Source: Aeoliella sp052161615 (lineage in GTDB: Bacteria > Planctomycetota > Planctomycetia > Pirellulales > Lacipirellulaceae). Taken from it: DNA of 64,000 nt. This document shows, piece after piece, positions 27,559-37,017 of the stretch. The notes under the pieces are model-generated. The model was not told the origin of the DNA. It ran no database searches and saw nothing but the letters and a program-made list of their open reading frames with translations. The position numbers and the translations under genes are program-made. The number at the start of each line of letters is the position of its first letter. The stretch's first letter is position 1. Location: positions 2,976,001 to 3,040,000 of the forward strand of contig NZ_CP197417.1 of the NCBI RefSeq assembly GCF_052161615.1, given 5' to 3'.

Positions 27559-27875
27559 GGGGACTGGCTGGGTTGGGTGTAGTCGGAAAGGGGCGAAATG
27601 ATAGCGTGCCCGTCGGGTGAATTCTAAACGATCGCCAGTGCTATCGCGAGGTGCCGTGGAGCCCTTCTTGTAGCTGGATTCGCGAGAATTTAGCGATCTA
27701 GAAGTGCATCCTGAACTCTTGCGAGTTCTGCTACGAATCACGAGACAAAACGCCTTTCCGAATAATCTCCGTTTTCCCTCTTGGAGATTCGTCGTGCTAG
27801 CACGCATAATCCCACCCATCGATGCGAGGTCGCCACGGATGGCCACCCAGCAAAGACTGAACAAGGAGGTTCAGA

Positions 27876-28661
27876 GTGAAGTTGCAAGGATCGCAACGCT
27901 TGGCGAGCCTAATCGCCACTGTCCTTATTTGGAGCCACTTTCAGTTGGCCGACGCTGCTTCGGTGGCATCGTCGCCCAACTTCACGGTTATGGCTCCAAA
28001 CGCTCGGCTGGCTGACATGGTAGTCGCCCATGCCGAGCAGTTTCGTACTCGGTTTGCTGCGGCGTGGCTGGGAGGGAATCTCCCAGCCACCCGCACACCG
28101 GCTGCCATCTACGTCGAGATCGACCCTAAGAAGTCCTTTGCCCGCGCCCTAGTGGGCGACGCCGACGGTGGCCACATGGTGTGGCTGGTGGGGAGCGAAG
28201 AGGCCGTTACGAAGCATCTGCTAGAACACGAGCTCACGCATGTTCTGCTAGCTGCACGATTCGGCGACTCGATGCCCATCTGGGCCAACGAAGGGATCGC
28301 CAGCCAGTACGACAATCCTCGTCGACACGAGCTCAGACGCCAGAAGCTCAATGGCTTCGTCGAGATCGATAGCTGGCCTCACCTCGACCGATTGATGACC
28401 GACGAGATCCGTCAGCCTTGGCAGTACGCCGCGGCGGTAAGCCTCACTGAATACCTCGTCGCACGAGGGGGCACCCAGAAGTTCCTGGCGTTCGTAGACG
28501 ACAGTCGCCAAGATGTGGTTAAGGCGCTCGATACGCACTACGGCATACGTTCGCTCAGCGAGTTGGAGCACGACTGGCACGCGCACGTCAGCGTGGAGAG
28601 CAGTCGCGCGTTGCCCGTCGCGATCGCCAGGACTACTGACTCAGAACGCTTCGTTCGCTAG
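27876..28661 (+). CDS. Exported gluzincin-type metallopeptidase
   Basis: A 261-residue exported protein starting at GTG 27876, with AAGGAGG at 27863-27869. A signal peptide runs to about residue 28 (LADAA). The zinc site is LEHELTHVLLAARFG (His118, Glu119, His122) with the third ligand Glu139 in WANEGIASQ, the arrangement of peptidase-MA-like gluzincins. A C-terminal helical region (AAAVSLTEYLVARGG) completes that domain. The substrate is unknown. It is divergent from aconitase and its 3' end overlaps the convergent lipoprotein gene by 29 bases. Confidence 0.8.
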   Translation: MKLQGSQRLASLIATVLIWSHFQLADAASVASSPNFTVMAPNARLADMVVAHAEQFRTRFAAAWLGGNLPATRTPAAIYVEIDPKKSFARALVGDADGGHMVWLVGSEEAVTKHLLEHELTHVLLAARFGDSMPIWANEGIASQYDNPRRHELRRQKLNGFVEIDSWPHLDRLMTDEIRQPWQYAAAVSLTEYLVARGGTQKFLAFVDDSRQDVVKALDTHYGIRSLSELEHDWHAHVSVESSRALPVAIARTTDSERFVR

Positions 28662-29415
28662 TCGATTCGGGAGTGGTCGCCGGAGTTGCGGATTCGACCT
28701 TGTATTCAAGTTCGAACTGGCCATTCTCACGATTCTCCACCCACTCTTGAATCCCCTTGAACACGGGCTTGCCGGCGGGGTCGTAGAGAAACGACACGGT
28801 GCCAACAGGTGCGAGGACGAACGACTCACCCTCGACCACAGTCCACGCGGTGCCATTGATGAACATCACCACTGGCGCGCCAGAGTTGTTTACCAGCCGC
28901 ACCTTGCCTTGCAGCAATTCGCCCATCGTGCCACGCAGGTCCGTGTCTTCGACCATCGCTCCGAGCGCGCGGCGGCTTAGTTCTGCGGGATCTTGAACGC
29001 GGGCCAGCGCTTGCTGCATCGAAGCGAGATTAGTCCGCAGTTCTTCGAGTTCGGTTTCGAGGGCGACGATCCGTTCGGTCAGCTCATGGACCTTCTGAGC
29101 ATTGGGGTCGTCGGTGGCGGCGGTCATGGCAGGGCCTTCGACAGCTGCTTCTTCGGCAGCGGCTTCGGCCACTTCCTCTTCGACCGTCCCGGGAGCGTCG
29201 TTTACTAGCGGATCTTGCTTGTCCACCGGACCGAACAAGTCCTCTTCTGCGTCTTCGGTTGCTGTGCTCGCTGGAGCCTCTTCGGGCTGTTCGACCTGAG
29301 CACTTACGGGTTTGGCCGGGAACTTGCCGGTTGAAGGTTCATCGGCCCACGAGCAGCCGACGATCACGAGGCTTAGCGCCGCGGTAAAGACGGTGTTAAT
29401 CGAACGAAGAACCAT
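28633..29415 (-). CDS. Lipoprotein with coiled coil
   Basis: A 260-residue lipoprotein. The signal peptide MVLRSINTVFTAALSLVIVG is followed by Cys21 of a good lipobox (IVGC). Residues about 25-105 are acidic, alanine/glutamate-rich and probably disordered. Residues about 107-150 form a coiled coil (HELTERIVALETELEELRTN). The C-terminal 100 residues make a small beta domain (LVNNSGAPVVMFINGTAW, FVLAPVGTVSFLYD). I recognise no named family. ATG 29415 is used because the signal peptide starts there, with GGAG upstream. Its 3' end overlaps the metallopeptidase gene by 29 bases. Confidence 0.75.
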   Translation of the reverse strand: MVLRSINTVFTAALSLVIVGCSWADEPSTGKFPAKPVSAQVEQPEEAPASTATEDAEEDLFGPVDKQDPLVNDAPGTVEEEVAEAAAEEAAVEGPAMTAATDDPNAQKVHELTERIVALETELEELRTNLASMQQALARVQDPAELSRRALGAMVEDTDLRGTMGELLQGKVRLVNNSGAPVVMFINGTAWTVVEGESFVLAPVGTVSFLYDPAGKPVFKGIQEWVENRENGQFELEYKVESATPATTPESTSERSVLSQ

Positions 29416-29682
29416 GACATCCACTCCGGCAAACTGTGTACTGAGGGCTGATGTTTCAGCGATGGGCCCCGTTAGAAAATGCGGGACCCTATATCTAAGG
29501 TGGCTGGGCGAGAGTTGGGTGTCAACTAGATGCACCCAAAACACTGGAAGTCTGGCGAAAGGGGGAAAGAAATAGGGGAAAAACGGTGGTCCGACCCGCC
29601 CGTAATCCTTGTAGCCCCCTGTGTCCCGCAGGTAAGCTAGCGGAAGTGGGGGACGGACAGAGGCAATCTACCGGAGCACTAC

Positions 29683-30786
29683 ATGCGCGCGCTACTCCTG
29701 TTCCTGCTGCTAGCAGGTACTTTGGTTACCGATCTATCCCCAGCCAGCTACGCGGCTGAGGAAGTCAAGGAAGACGAGAAGGTACTGCGCATCACGCCTG
29801 CCGAGCGACGCGCGGCTCGCATCTACGTCACTCGGTTTCGCCGCGCTCGTCGCGACATGACAGCCCAGGCCGCGGTGCTGGCCGACGCCATGCAGAACAG
29901 CGCGCTGGCGGTGGAAGATATCCGCGGCATGATCGAGGCGCAATTAACGCCTGCCGTCACGCAGTATCGCGAGGACTTTTTCCGCGCCGCATCCGGTGCC
30001 GCCGAGCGAAAGTTTGCCGCCGCGGATAAGAACGAAATCGCCAAGTTGCAGGCGGAGGTCAACGCATTGCGTGAAGACCCGGACCTGACAAAGGAGCAAA
30101 TCAAGAAGGTGGGCGACCCCGCACTCGAACGACTCGCCGCGATCGCGCTGGTGAGTCGCGAAGACGTGCTGGGCTCGAATCGCCGCTTAGTGGATAAGCG
30201 GCAAGCATTACTACCTGCTGGCAAGTTGTGGGAAGTTTCCGAGGCTTACCTGACGAAGTTCAATCCCAAGCCCGCAGGCGAGGACGACGCCGTGGCGAGC
30301 GAAGCGCTGACATTCGACAAGTACCTGGAGCAGGAAGAAGAGATCGCCGTGCGGCTTGCGCTACCCATGAGCGACGAGCATCGCGCCGTTTTGGCGGCGA
30401 ACGAGCAGCTTTCGAAGAAGCTCGATCCCGAAGAGGCGAAGTGCGTGTTGTCGCTCAACTTGATGCGCATTCTCTTGAATCTCGACCCCGTCCTCGTCGA
30501 CTTACAACTTACCGCCGCCGGTCGCGATCACTCACACGACATGCGCGAGCACAACTTCTTCGCCCACGAGTCGCCCGTGCCCGGCAAGAAAACACCGTGG
30601 GATCGCGCAAAGAACTTCGGCACCTCGGCGTCGGGAGAGAACATCGCCGCTGGCTACGGCACCGGCCCCGACGCCAACATGGGTTGGTTCCACAGCCCCG
30701 GCCATCACAAGAACATGCTTGGCAAGCACAAACGCGTCGGCGTGGGCCGCGACGGGAAGCACTGGACGGAATTGTTCGGGGGCTGA
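29683..30786 (+). CDS. Secreted CAP-domain (SCP-like) protein
   Basis: A 367-residue exported protein. A signal peptide (MRALLLFLLLAGTLVTD, cleaved near SYA) leads to a highly helical, charged region of about residues 30-245. The C-terminal CAP/SCP domain is from about residue 255: LNLMRILLNLDPV, LTAAGRDHSHDMREHNFFAH, TSASGENIAAGYG and GWFHSPGHHKNMLG. The CAP histidines and glutamate are in place. Such proteins are extracellular; some bacterial ones act in matrix or spore contexts, but the activity is unknown. GGAG precedes the ATG. Confidence 0.85.
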   Translation: MRALLLFLLLAGTLVTDLSPASYAAEEVKEDEKVLRITPAERRAARIYVTRFRRARRDMTAQAAVLADAMQNSALAVEDIRGMIEAQLTPAVTQYREDFFRAASGAAERKFAAADKNEIAKLQAEVNALREDPDLTKEQIKKVGDPALERLAAIALVSREDVLGSNRRLVDKRQALLPAGKLWEVSEAYLTKFNPKPAGEDDAVASEALTFDKYLEQEEEIAVRLALPMSDEHRAVLAANEQLSKKLDPEEAKCVLSLNLMRILLNLDPVLVDLQLTAAGRDHSHDMREHNFFAHESPVPGKKTPWDRAKNFGTSASGENIAAGYGTGPDANMGWFHSPGHHKNMLGKHKRVGVGRDGKHWTELFGG

Positions 30787-30798
30787 GGGCTGGCTCGG

Positions 30799-31089
30799 CT
30801 AGCTTAACCGATCGCGCGTCGAACGTGGATCCAATCGACAATCTAGAACGGCATAGACACTCACAACCGACTCGTCGACCAAGTAATAGATAGCGAACGG
30901 AAACACTTTCGAGAGGCTGCGATGGTATCCAAACTCGCATTCGTGGATGCCAGCCTGTTCGGACAACGCATCAATGTCTTCGAATAGGGTGTGCAGGAAG
31001 TAGCCCCCAAGGCCCTCTTTCTGACTCTCGTAGAATCGCATTCCTTCCAACAGATCGTTCTTGGCCCGGTCGAGAATGACAACCTTCAT
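30799..31089 (-). CDS. RelE/ParE-family toxin
   Basis: A 96-residue toxin-like protein of the ParE branch: MKVVILDRAKNDLLEGMRFY then ESQKEGLGGYF at the N-terminus, the YHRSLSKVFPFAIYYLVDE core strands and the C-terminal VVSVYAVLDCRLDP. ParE proteins poison gyrase; RelE relatives cut ribosome-bound mRNA. The sequence favours ParE but the target is not certain. It follows its antitoxin with a four-base ATGA overlap. Confidence 0.85.
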   Translation of the reverse strand: MKVVILDRAKNDLLEGMRFYESQKEGLGGYFLHTLFEDIDALSEQAGIHECEFGYHRSLSKVFPFAIYYLVDESVVSVYAVLDCRLDPRSTRDRLS

Positions 31090-31304
31090 GAGGCTGCATC
31101 CCGAATCTCTCGTTTAGCGACTTCCCAGTCAATAAATTTGGCTTCGCCAGAAGCGGCTGCAGCTTTGCGCTGCTCAAGTTCGTGCCCGTGCCAAGCGGGA
31201 GAGACATAATTAGAGCCGTTCGATGAAATATCTTGCCACAAGGCTTCCATTTCTTCGAGCTTCTCATCGAGAGACATCGCGTGGAGTGGTAGTCGCGTCG
31301 CCAT
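31086..31304 (-). CDS. Addiction-module antitoxin
   Basis: A 72-residue protein with the short helical pattern of ParE-linked addiction-module components (SLDEKLEEMEALWQDIS, then a central W-H and WEVAKREIRDA). The start is ATG 31304; a TTG four codons earlier is less likely. The antitoxin comes first and overlaps the toxin start as ATGA. The inverted repeat at 31382-31404 may be its autoregulatory operator. Confidence 0.8.
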   Translation of the reverse strand: MATRLPLHAMSLDEKLEEMEALWQDISSNGSNYVSPAWHGHELEQRKAAAASGEAKFIDWEVAKREIRDAAS

Positions 31305-31381
31305 GGAACAGGCCAATTAAGAAAATGGGAGCGTCCGCCGATACTTAGATTTTACCTCGTCAGGTGAGGCTTGGACACATG

Positions 31382-31404
31382 ATTCACTCTTGAAATGCGT
31401 GAAT
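31382..31404. promoter_or_regulatory. Inverted repeat upstream of the toxin-antitoxin pair
   Basis: ATTCAC at 31382-31387 and GTGAAT at 31399-31404 are separated by 11 bases, about 80 bases upstream of the antitoxin start and just before the CLC gene's stop. Its place suits an autoregulatory operator; chance cannot be excluded. Confidence 0.3.
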
Positions 31405-31411
31405 TTCATCA

Positions 31412-33334
31412 CTAGTGCCCGCTCAACATTTCCTGCCGGTAGCGCAGCATCACGTCCCGCCGACGCAGCAGCCCCACCAGACGGCGATTCACCCCCTGCC
31501 CCACTTCGACGGGCAACGTTTCCACGTCGCGGGTGCCGAAGTCGCGGATGGCTTCGATCAGATTGTCGCTTGGTGAGACGGACAGAGGCGTTCTCAGTGC
31601 GAGATCCTCAGCATTCACAAGCAGCGGCGACATGTCGCTGTCGAGCACCCGGTGGAGATCTTCGGCGCGAATGATGCCGATCAGTTTCCCCTCGGCGTTC
31701 ATTACCGGCAAGTTTTCAATGTCGGGATTTTCGCGGGCAACGCGGACGATGTCCAACGCGGTGTCCGTGTGCTGTAGGATTGGAAATTTGCGAATCATCA
31801 CATCGCGAACCATGACGTGGTCGAGACAGTGCATGTCATGCCCGCGGGAGATGTGCTCGCCTCGCCGGCTCAGTTTCTTGGTGTAGATGCTCTCGGGTTC
31901 GATAACACGGGCCACCACGCTCGAAATCCCCGCCGCAGCCATGATGGGAAGGATGATCTCGTACCTGCCAGTCATTTCGTAGACGATCAAGATCGCCGAG
32001 AGAACTCCATGCGTCGTGCCAGCGACCACCGCCCCCATACCGACGATGGCGTACATGCCGGGCGATGCCGAAAACTCGGGAATCAACCAATGGGCGACGA
32101 TACCCAGACAGGCGCCGAGCGTCGCCCCGATGTAGAGCGAAGGCGCGAACACACCACCGGAGCCACCACCGGCAAGCGTGATACTACAGGTAATCGGCTT
32201 GAGAAACACCAACGGTAACAGCCACAACAGTTCGTGCCATAGCGCCGGCCGGTCAACGTACACATGTCGGTCCGGCTTGCCATCTGGCGTGCTGTGGCGG
32301 TTGCTTTCGAGTTCGAGATGCAGCGCATGATCTACCACGCTGTAGCCGACGCCCATCAGCGGTGGCAGCGGTTGTTGGCCCTCGGCCACCAGCTTGGCTT
32401 GTGATTCGGACAGGGTAGGTGGTCGCACGGGATAGAGCGCTCCGGCCGCGCCGACCGCCAACCCCAGCAACAACGCGCGCTGCCACCAACGTGGCGAACG
32501 CCGCTCGGCCCAATCTTCCGTGCCGTACAAAGTCCAGATAAAGCCCACCGCAACCAAACCAGCAAGCACCCCCAGGACAACGAATGAGGGCAACTGCGAC
32601 CAAGCACCTAGGAAGTTGTAATCGAGTTCGCGGAAAGCCGGTTCTAACCGGTGCTCGCCGACGTGCTGCTGAACGACGTCGGCCATCACGCTGGCAATAA
32701 CGATGGGCGTTAGCGATTCGACTGTGAAACTACCGAGAATGATCTCGCTGGCGAACATCACTCCCGCGAGCGGTGCGTGGAACGTGGCGCTGATACCCGC
32801 GGCAGCACCGGCGGCAACCAGCACTTTGATGTTTCTTGCTGAGAGGTTGAAGCGCTGACCAAACATGCTCCCCAGCGTGGATCCGATCTGCACGATGGGC
32901 CCTTCGCGACCGATCGAGCCACCGGTGCCGATGCAGAGGCCGCTGGCGATGATCTTCACCAATGCCACACGCGGACGAATGATGCCGTCGTGTCGCGCGA
33001 CGGCGGTGATGACCTCGGGCACTCCATGACCCTGGGCCTCCGGGGCGAAGGTGCGAGTGATGTAGGCCACTAACACCAAACCAATGGCGGGAGACGCCAT
33101 GAGCGCCAATTTCCACCACGGATCCATCGCCGCCAGATTATTGGCCCAGCCAAAGGTCCATTCGGTGGTGTAGTGGATGATGTAGTTAAAGAGGACCGCC
33201 CCGTACCCAGCCATTAGCCCGCAGATTGCGGCCAGCGTGATCAATGATGTCTGGCCTTCTAGGCCTCCACGGCGAACCAGCGCGAACCATCCCGCGCGAA
33301 TGCGGTCGATCCAGGTGCTATTGGAATCGGGCAT
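31412..33334 (-). CDS. CLC-family chloride channel/antiporter with paired CBS domains
   Basis: A 640-residue membrane protein. Three CLC selectivity segments are visible: GHGVPEV (the GSGIP position), GSIGREGPIV with the gating glutamate that marks H+/Cl- exchangers, and GGGSGGVFAPSLYIG. About ten to twelve hydrophobic segments span residues 25-460. The C-terminal 150 residues contain two CBS domains (VMVRDVMIRKFPILQ... and LALRTPLSVSPSDN...), which usually sense adenine nucleotides. The GHG variant is common in bacterial CLC-CBS proteins. It is followed by the toxin-antitoxin pair on the same strand. Confidence 0.93.
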   Translation of the reverse strand: MPDSNSTWIDRIRAGWFALVRRGGLEGQTSLITLAAICGLMAGYGAVLFNYIIHYTTEWTFGWANNLAAMDPWWKLALMASPAIGLVLVAYITRTFAPEAQGHGVPEVITAVARHDGIIRPRVALVKIIASGLCIGTGGSIGREGPIVQIGSTLGSMFGQRFNLSARNIKVLVAAGAAAGISATFHAPLAGVMFASEIILGSFTVESLTPIVIASVMADVVQQHVGEHRLEPAFRELDYNFLGAWSQLPSFVVLGVLAGLVAVGFIWTLYGTEDWAERRSPRWWQRALLLGLAVGAAGALYPVRPPTLSESQAKLVAEGQQPLPPLMGVGYSVVDHALHLELESNRHSTPDGKPDRHVYVDRPALWHELLWLLPLVFLKPITCSITLAGGGSGGVFAPSLYIGATLGACLGIVAHWLIPEFSASPGMYAIVGMGAVVAGTTHGVLSAILIVYEMTGRYEIILPIMAAAGISSVVARVIEPESIYTKKLSRRGEHISRGHDMHCLDHVMVRDVMIRKFPILQHTDTALDIVRVARENPDIENLPVMNAEGKLIGIIRAEDLHRVLDSDMSPLLVNAEDLALRTPLSVSPSDNLIEAIRDFGTRDVETLPVEVGQGVNRRLVGLLRRRDVMLRYRQEMLSGH

Positions 33335-33464
33335 GATTTCTCGAAATGTCGGTCGCGCGGGGGCGAGCGGTGCGGAAAGTGGCCCCTAACTGGTGACCCG
33401 GTGTCGCGTTACAATGGCCTCGGCGTTGGAAACCCCTCTTCGGCATTACCACCCTACCATCAAG

Positions 33465-34556
33465 ATGACCACCCGAACCTACAACTTTTCCGCCGGACCT
33501 GCCACACTCCCCGTGAGTGTTTTAGAGAAAATCCAGTCCGAAATGCTCTGCCTACCCGGCGTGGGGGCGAGCATCCTGGAGATCAGCCACCGCAGCCCGC
33601 CGTTCATCGAGATCGCCAACGCGGCGGAAGCCAACCTGCGGCATCTACTCGGCATCTCCGACGACTACTCGGTGATCTTCCTGCAAGGCGGCAGCCGGTT
33701 GCAGTTTTCGATGGTGCCGATGAACTTGATCACCGACGAGGCGAAGTCGGCCGATTACATCCTCACCGGTAGCTGGGGCAAGAACGCAGCCGACGAGGCC
33801 AAGAAAGAAGGCGGCGTTCGCGTCGCTTGGGATTGCAAAGCAACCAACTACGACCGCCTGCCCGCAGACAGCGATCTCGACCTCGACCCGAAGGCGGCGT
33901 TCGTTCACTACACTTCGAACGAGACCATTCAGGGCGTGCAGTTCAAGACCGAACCCAAGACGGGGAACGTCCCGCTGGTGTGCGATGCTTCGAGCGAGTT
34001 CCTCTACAAGCCGCTTGATATCGCAAAGTACGGCATGATCTACGCCTGTGCCCAGAAGAACGCCGGGCCGGCGGGTGTGACCGTCGTCATCATGCGGAAG
34101 GATCTTCTCGAACGTTCCAGCGACAAGCTCCCAGGCTACCTCAACTATAAACTCCACGCCGAGAACGACTCGATGTGGAACACCCCGCCGACGTTCGCCA
34201 TCTACGTGCTGAAGCTGATCACCGATTGGCTAAAGGACGACATCGGCGGGCTCGAGAAGATGTACGAGCACAATAAGAAGAAGGCAGCCGTGCTGTACGA
34301 TCTGCTCGACGCCCATCCCGATTTCTATCAGGGACACGCCCAGAAGGACTGCCGTTCGTTGATGAACGTCACATTCCGCTTGCCCAGCGACGAGCTCACC
34401 TCGAAGTTCCTCAAAGGGGCGGACGCGGCAAATCTGTCGGACCTCAAGGGCCACCGATCGGTGGGCGGTATCCGTGCCTCGATCTATAACGCCATGCCGA
34501 TGGCTGGGGTCGAAGCGCTCCGCGACTACATGAAAGATTTTGTCGCCAAGCAGTAG
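33465..34556 (+). CDS. serC: Phosphoserine aminotransferase
   Basis: A 363-residue PLP enzyme that converts 3-phosphohydroxypyruvate plus glutamate to phosphoserine. It begins TTRTYNFSAGPATLPVSVLE, the usual SerC opening, has the HRSPPF segment and the PLP lysine in YACAQKNAGPAGVT, and ends with the SVGGIRASIYNAMP motif. ATG 33465 is chosen since the conserved start lies there. serA follows 80 bases later on the same strand, giving the first two steps of serine synthesis as a pair; serB is not in the window. Confidence 0.97.
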   Translation: MTTRTYNFSAGPATLPVSVLEKIQSEMLCLPGVGASILEISHRSPPFIEIANAAEANLRHLLGISDDYSVIFLQGGSRLQFSMVPMNLITDEAKSADYILTGSWGKNAADEAKKEGGVRVAWDCKATNYDRLPADSDLDLDPKAAFVHYTSNETIQGVQFKTEPKTGNVPLVCDASSEFLYKPLDIAKYGMIYACAQKNAGPAGVTVVIMRKDLLERSSDKLPGYLNYKLHAENDSMWNTPPTFAIYVLKLITDWLKDDIGGLEKMYEHNKKKAAVLYDLLDAHPDFYQGHAQKDCRSLMNVTFRLPSDELTSKFLKGADAANLSDLKGHRSVGGIRASIYNAMPMAGVEALRDYMKDFVAKQ

Positions 34557-34636
34557 GCGGTCGTTCGCTACTAGGCGTGGTTACGGTAAAGCAACGCCCA
34601 AACTCTCTTTCACACCTAACCTCCAGTTCTGCTCCC

Positions 34637-36259
34637 ATGGCCAGCGTTATCGTCCTCGACAAACTTGCTCAGGAAGGCCTCGACATGCTCGACGCCGCGC
34701 CTGGGATTACGTACGAAGTGATCACCGGCCTAACGGGCACCGACCTCCGCGACGCCCTCGCGAAGTTCGACGGCGCGATCTGCCGCAGCGGTGTGAAGAT
34801 CACAGCCGAGTCGCTCGAAGGCAATCGCCGGCTGAAGGCCATCGTCCGTGCAGGCGTTGGTACCGACAACATCGACAAGGCTGCCGCGACGAAGCAAGGC
34901 ATCGTCGTGATGAATACCCCGGCGGGCAACACGCTGAGCACCGCCGAGCACTCGATCGCGCTCATGCTGGCCCTATCCCGGAACATCGCACCGGCCTACC
35001 AGAGCCTGATCGAAGGCCGCTGGGACCGCGGCAAGTTCATGGGGACCCAGGTCGCTGGCAAGACGCTCGGCGTAGTGGGTCTCGGCCGGATTGGTCTTGC
35101 CGTTGCCGAGCGTGCACTGGGGCTCGAAATGCGGGTGCTCGGTTACGATCCGTTCATGACCGAAGAGCGCGCCCAGAAGCTCGGCATCGAGCTGATCGCG
35201 ACCGTCGACGAGATGCTGCCCCAGATCGACTACTTGTCGGTCCACACGCCGCTCACCGACGAGACGCGCAATCTGATTGACATGCCTCAGCTCGAAAAGC
35301 TGAAACCCGGCGTGCGACTTATTAATTGTGCCCGCGGTGGTATCTACAACGAAGCCGCGCTGGTCGAAGGGCTCAAGTCGGGCAAGATCGCCGGCGTTGC
35401 GCTCGACGTCTACCCCGACGAGCCGTGTACCGACAACCCGCTGTTCGGCATGCCGGGCGTGGTCTGCACGCCACATCTTGGTGCGAGCACCGAAGAAGCC
35501 CAAACGTCGGTCGCCACGGAAGCTGTGGAGCTGCTAACCGCGTTTCTCACTACCGGTGCTATTCGCCACGCAGTGAACATCGCGTCGCTCGACCCCAAGA
35601 CCCTCGAAGCGCTTCGCGGATATCTCGACGTGGCCTATCGCCTTGGCCGCCTGGCGGCGAGCGCTCAGCCGAGCGGTTTGTCGTCGTGCCACCTGGTGTA
35701 CCGCGGCGAAATTGCTCAGCAGGACACCAAGCTGCTGACCTCAGCCTTCTCGGCCGGTGTGCTCGAAGGAGCCCTCACCGAGCCAGTGAACCTCGTGAAC
35801 GCCGGCATGATGCTTCAATCGCGCGGCATCGAGGTGGTGGAAGAGTCGAACGCCGAGATGGGAGCCTTTCGCGCGTCGATGACCGTGGAGATCACCGCCG
35901 GCAAGACGAAGCAGAAGTTCGCCGGCACGCTGTTCGGCAAAGAAATGCCCCGCTTGGTGGCCGTGGACGATCAGCGGCTCGAGGCCTATCTCGATGGGTC
36001 GATGCTCATTTTCCATCACCAGGACGTACCCGGAATCATCGGTGCCGTGGGCACGACGTTTGGCGAGCATGGCGTCAACATCGCCCAAATGGCGGTGGGT
36101 CGCACCAAGCCAGGCGGCGAGGCCGTGGGCGTGCTGAACCTCGATGGCGAGCCCTCACCCGAGGCAATCAGGGCCATCGAAGCCCTGCCCCACATCACCC
36201 GCGCCCAAGCGGTCTGCCTCCCGAAAGCGGGCGAACTCCCAAGCTGGCTCGCCGGCTAA
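34637..36259 (+). CDS. serA: D-3-phosphoglycerate dehydrogenase
   Basis: A 540-residue NAD-dependent enzyme for the first step of serine synthesis. It has VRAGVGTDNIDK, the nucleotide-binding GKTLGVVGLGRIGLAVAERA, the catalytic arginine in NCARGGIYNE, the catalytic histidine in TPHLGASTEEAQ, an intervening ASB domain (about 325-450) and a C-terminal ACT domain (about 465-535; HHQDVPGIIGAVGTTFGEHG). The ACT domain usually binds serine for feedback inhibition. The length is that of the long type 1 form. Its start is ATG 34637. Confidence 0.97.
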   Translation: MASVIVLDKLAQEGLDMLDAAPGITYEVITGLTGTDLRDALAKFDGAICRSGVKITAESLEGNRRLKAIVRAGVGTDNIDKAAATKQGIVVMNTPAGNTLSTAEHSIALMLALSRNIAPAYQSLIEGRWDRGKFMGTQVAGKTLGVVGLGRIGLAVAERALGLEMRVLGYDPFMTEERAQKLGIELIATVDEMLPQIDYLSVHTPLTDETRNLIDMPQLEKLKPGVRLINCARGGIYNEAALVEGLKSGKIAGVALDVYPDEPCTDNPLFGMPGVVCTPHLGASTEEAQTSVATEAVELLTAFLTTGAIRHAVNIASLDPKTLEALRGYLDVAYRLGRLAASAQPSGLSSCHLVYRGEIAQQDTKLLTSAFSAGVLEGALTEPVNLVNAGMMLQSRGIEVVEESNAEMGAFRASMTVEITAGKTKQKFAGTLFGKEMPRLVAVDDQRLEAYLDGSMLIFHHQDVPGIIGAVGTTFGEHGVNIAQMAVGRTKPGGEAVGVLNLDGEPSPEAIRAIEALPHITRAQAVCLPKAGELPSWLAG

Positions 36260-36576
36260 CTACGGACTTCCCGTAGCCCTCTTTAGTCTTCAACAGCCGG
36301 ACCTCCACGAGGCCAGCGAGCTGCACTGTTGCGCACTTCGCATTAGGTCGCGGAAGGCGTGGTCTTTTGGCTAGCGGGCCACATCGCGCTCGACGGGCCT
36401 GAAAATCCCTCGCGCAATCGGTACAGCCGTTATGCGCTGGCAGGTTGCCCCACTTTCTCCAGGTGTCAGAGATTCTCGGCTCAAATCCGAGCGTGTGCTA
36501 TCCGATGGCTAATACTAGCTAAGCCTCGCGCTTGCCCTGCCATCCTCCCGAAGCCGCTCGATCCGGAGCCCTCACC
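36260..36576. other. Intergenic, no gene seen
   Basis: About 320 bases between serA and the small BON-like gene. No RNA or coding feature was recognised. Confidence 0.4.
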
Positions 36577-36807
36577 ATGCTCGAAACCGTCCACGAGATT
36601 CCCCACCTGCTCGACCGCATTTCGGCGGCGCTCAATTCCAGCCCCTACATTGCCCCCGGAAAGATTCGCGTCGAGTCGGGTGAGAATGGATTGGTTCGCC
36701 TGCATGGGCGCGTCCAGACATTCTTCGAGAAGCAGATGGCCCAAGAAACCATCCGCCACATCGCCGGCGACGGCCGCATCGAGAACATGCTCGAAGTGAC
36801 TTGGTAA
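36577..36807 (+). CDS. Small BON-domain-like protein
   Basis: A 76-residue protein from ATG 36577, with GGAG eight bases upstream. The pattern RVESGENGLVRLHGRVQTFF followed by EKQMAQETIRHIAGDGRIEN and MLEV matches one BON repeat (beta strand, helix, strand). BON domains bind membranes or partner proteins. No signal peptide is present, so it is cytoplasmic. It stands alone and is followed by a REP-like repeat. Confidence 0.75.
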   Translation: MLETVHEIPHLLDRISAALNSSPYIAPGKIRVESGENGLVRLHGRVQTFFEKQMAQETIRHIAGDGRIENMLEVTW

Positions 36808-36837
36808 TCAATCAGTCATCGAGCCGCTCCATATGTC

Positions 36838-36866
36838 GTGTGAGCCGGGTCGTCCCCGACCCCGGA
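36838..36866. repeat. REP-like palindromic repeat, single arm
   Basis: The segment GTGTGAGCCGGGTCGTCCCC followed by GACCCCGGA is nearly the same as both arms of the inverted pair at 63431-63521. Within itself CCGGGTCGTCCCCGACCCCGG is close to a palindrome. It belongs to a dispersed extragenic repeat family. Confidence 0.7.
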
Positions 36867-37017
36867 CATTCGACTTGTTGGAAAGTGCTCCGATTGGCTA
36901 TCGGGCTCGGAGAGCCCTCCTCCAGTTCCGCGCATGGCGTGAACCTCGCGCTCCACACGTTGCTCCTCGTAGTACAATGCGGCCTTCGCGTTGCAACTCA
37001 CTTGTGGGAGCTCGTTC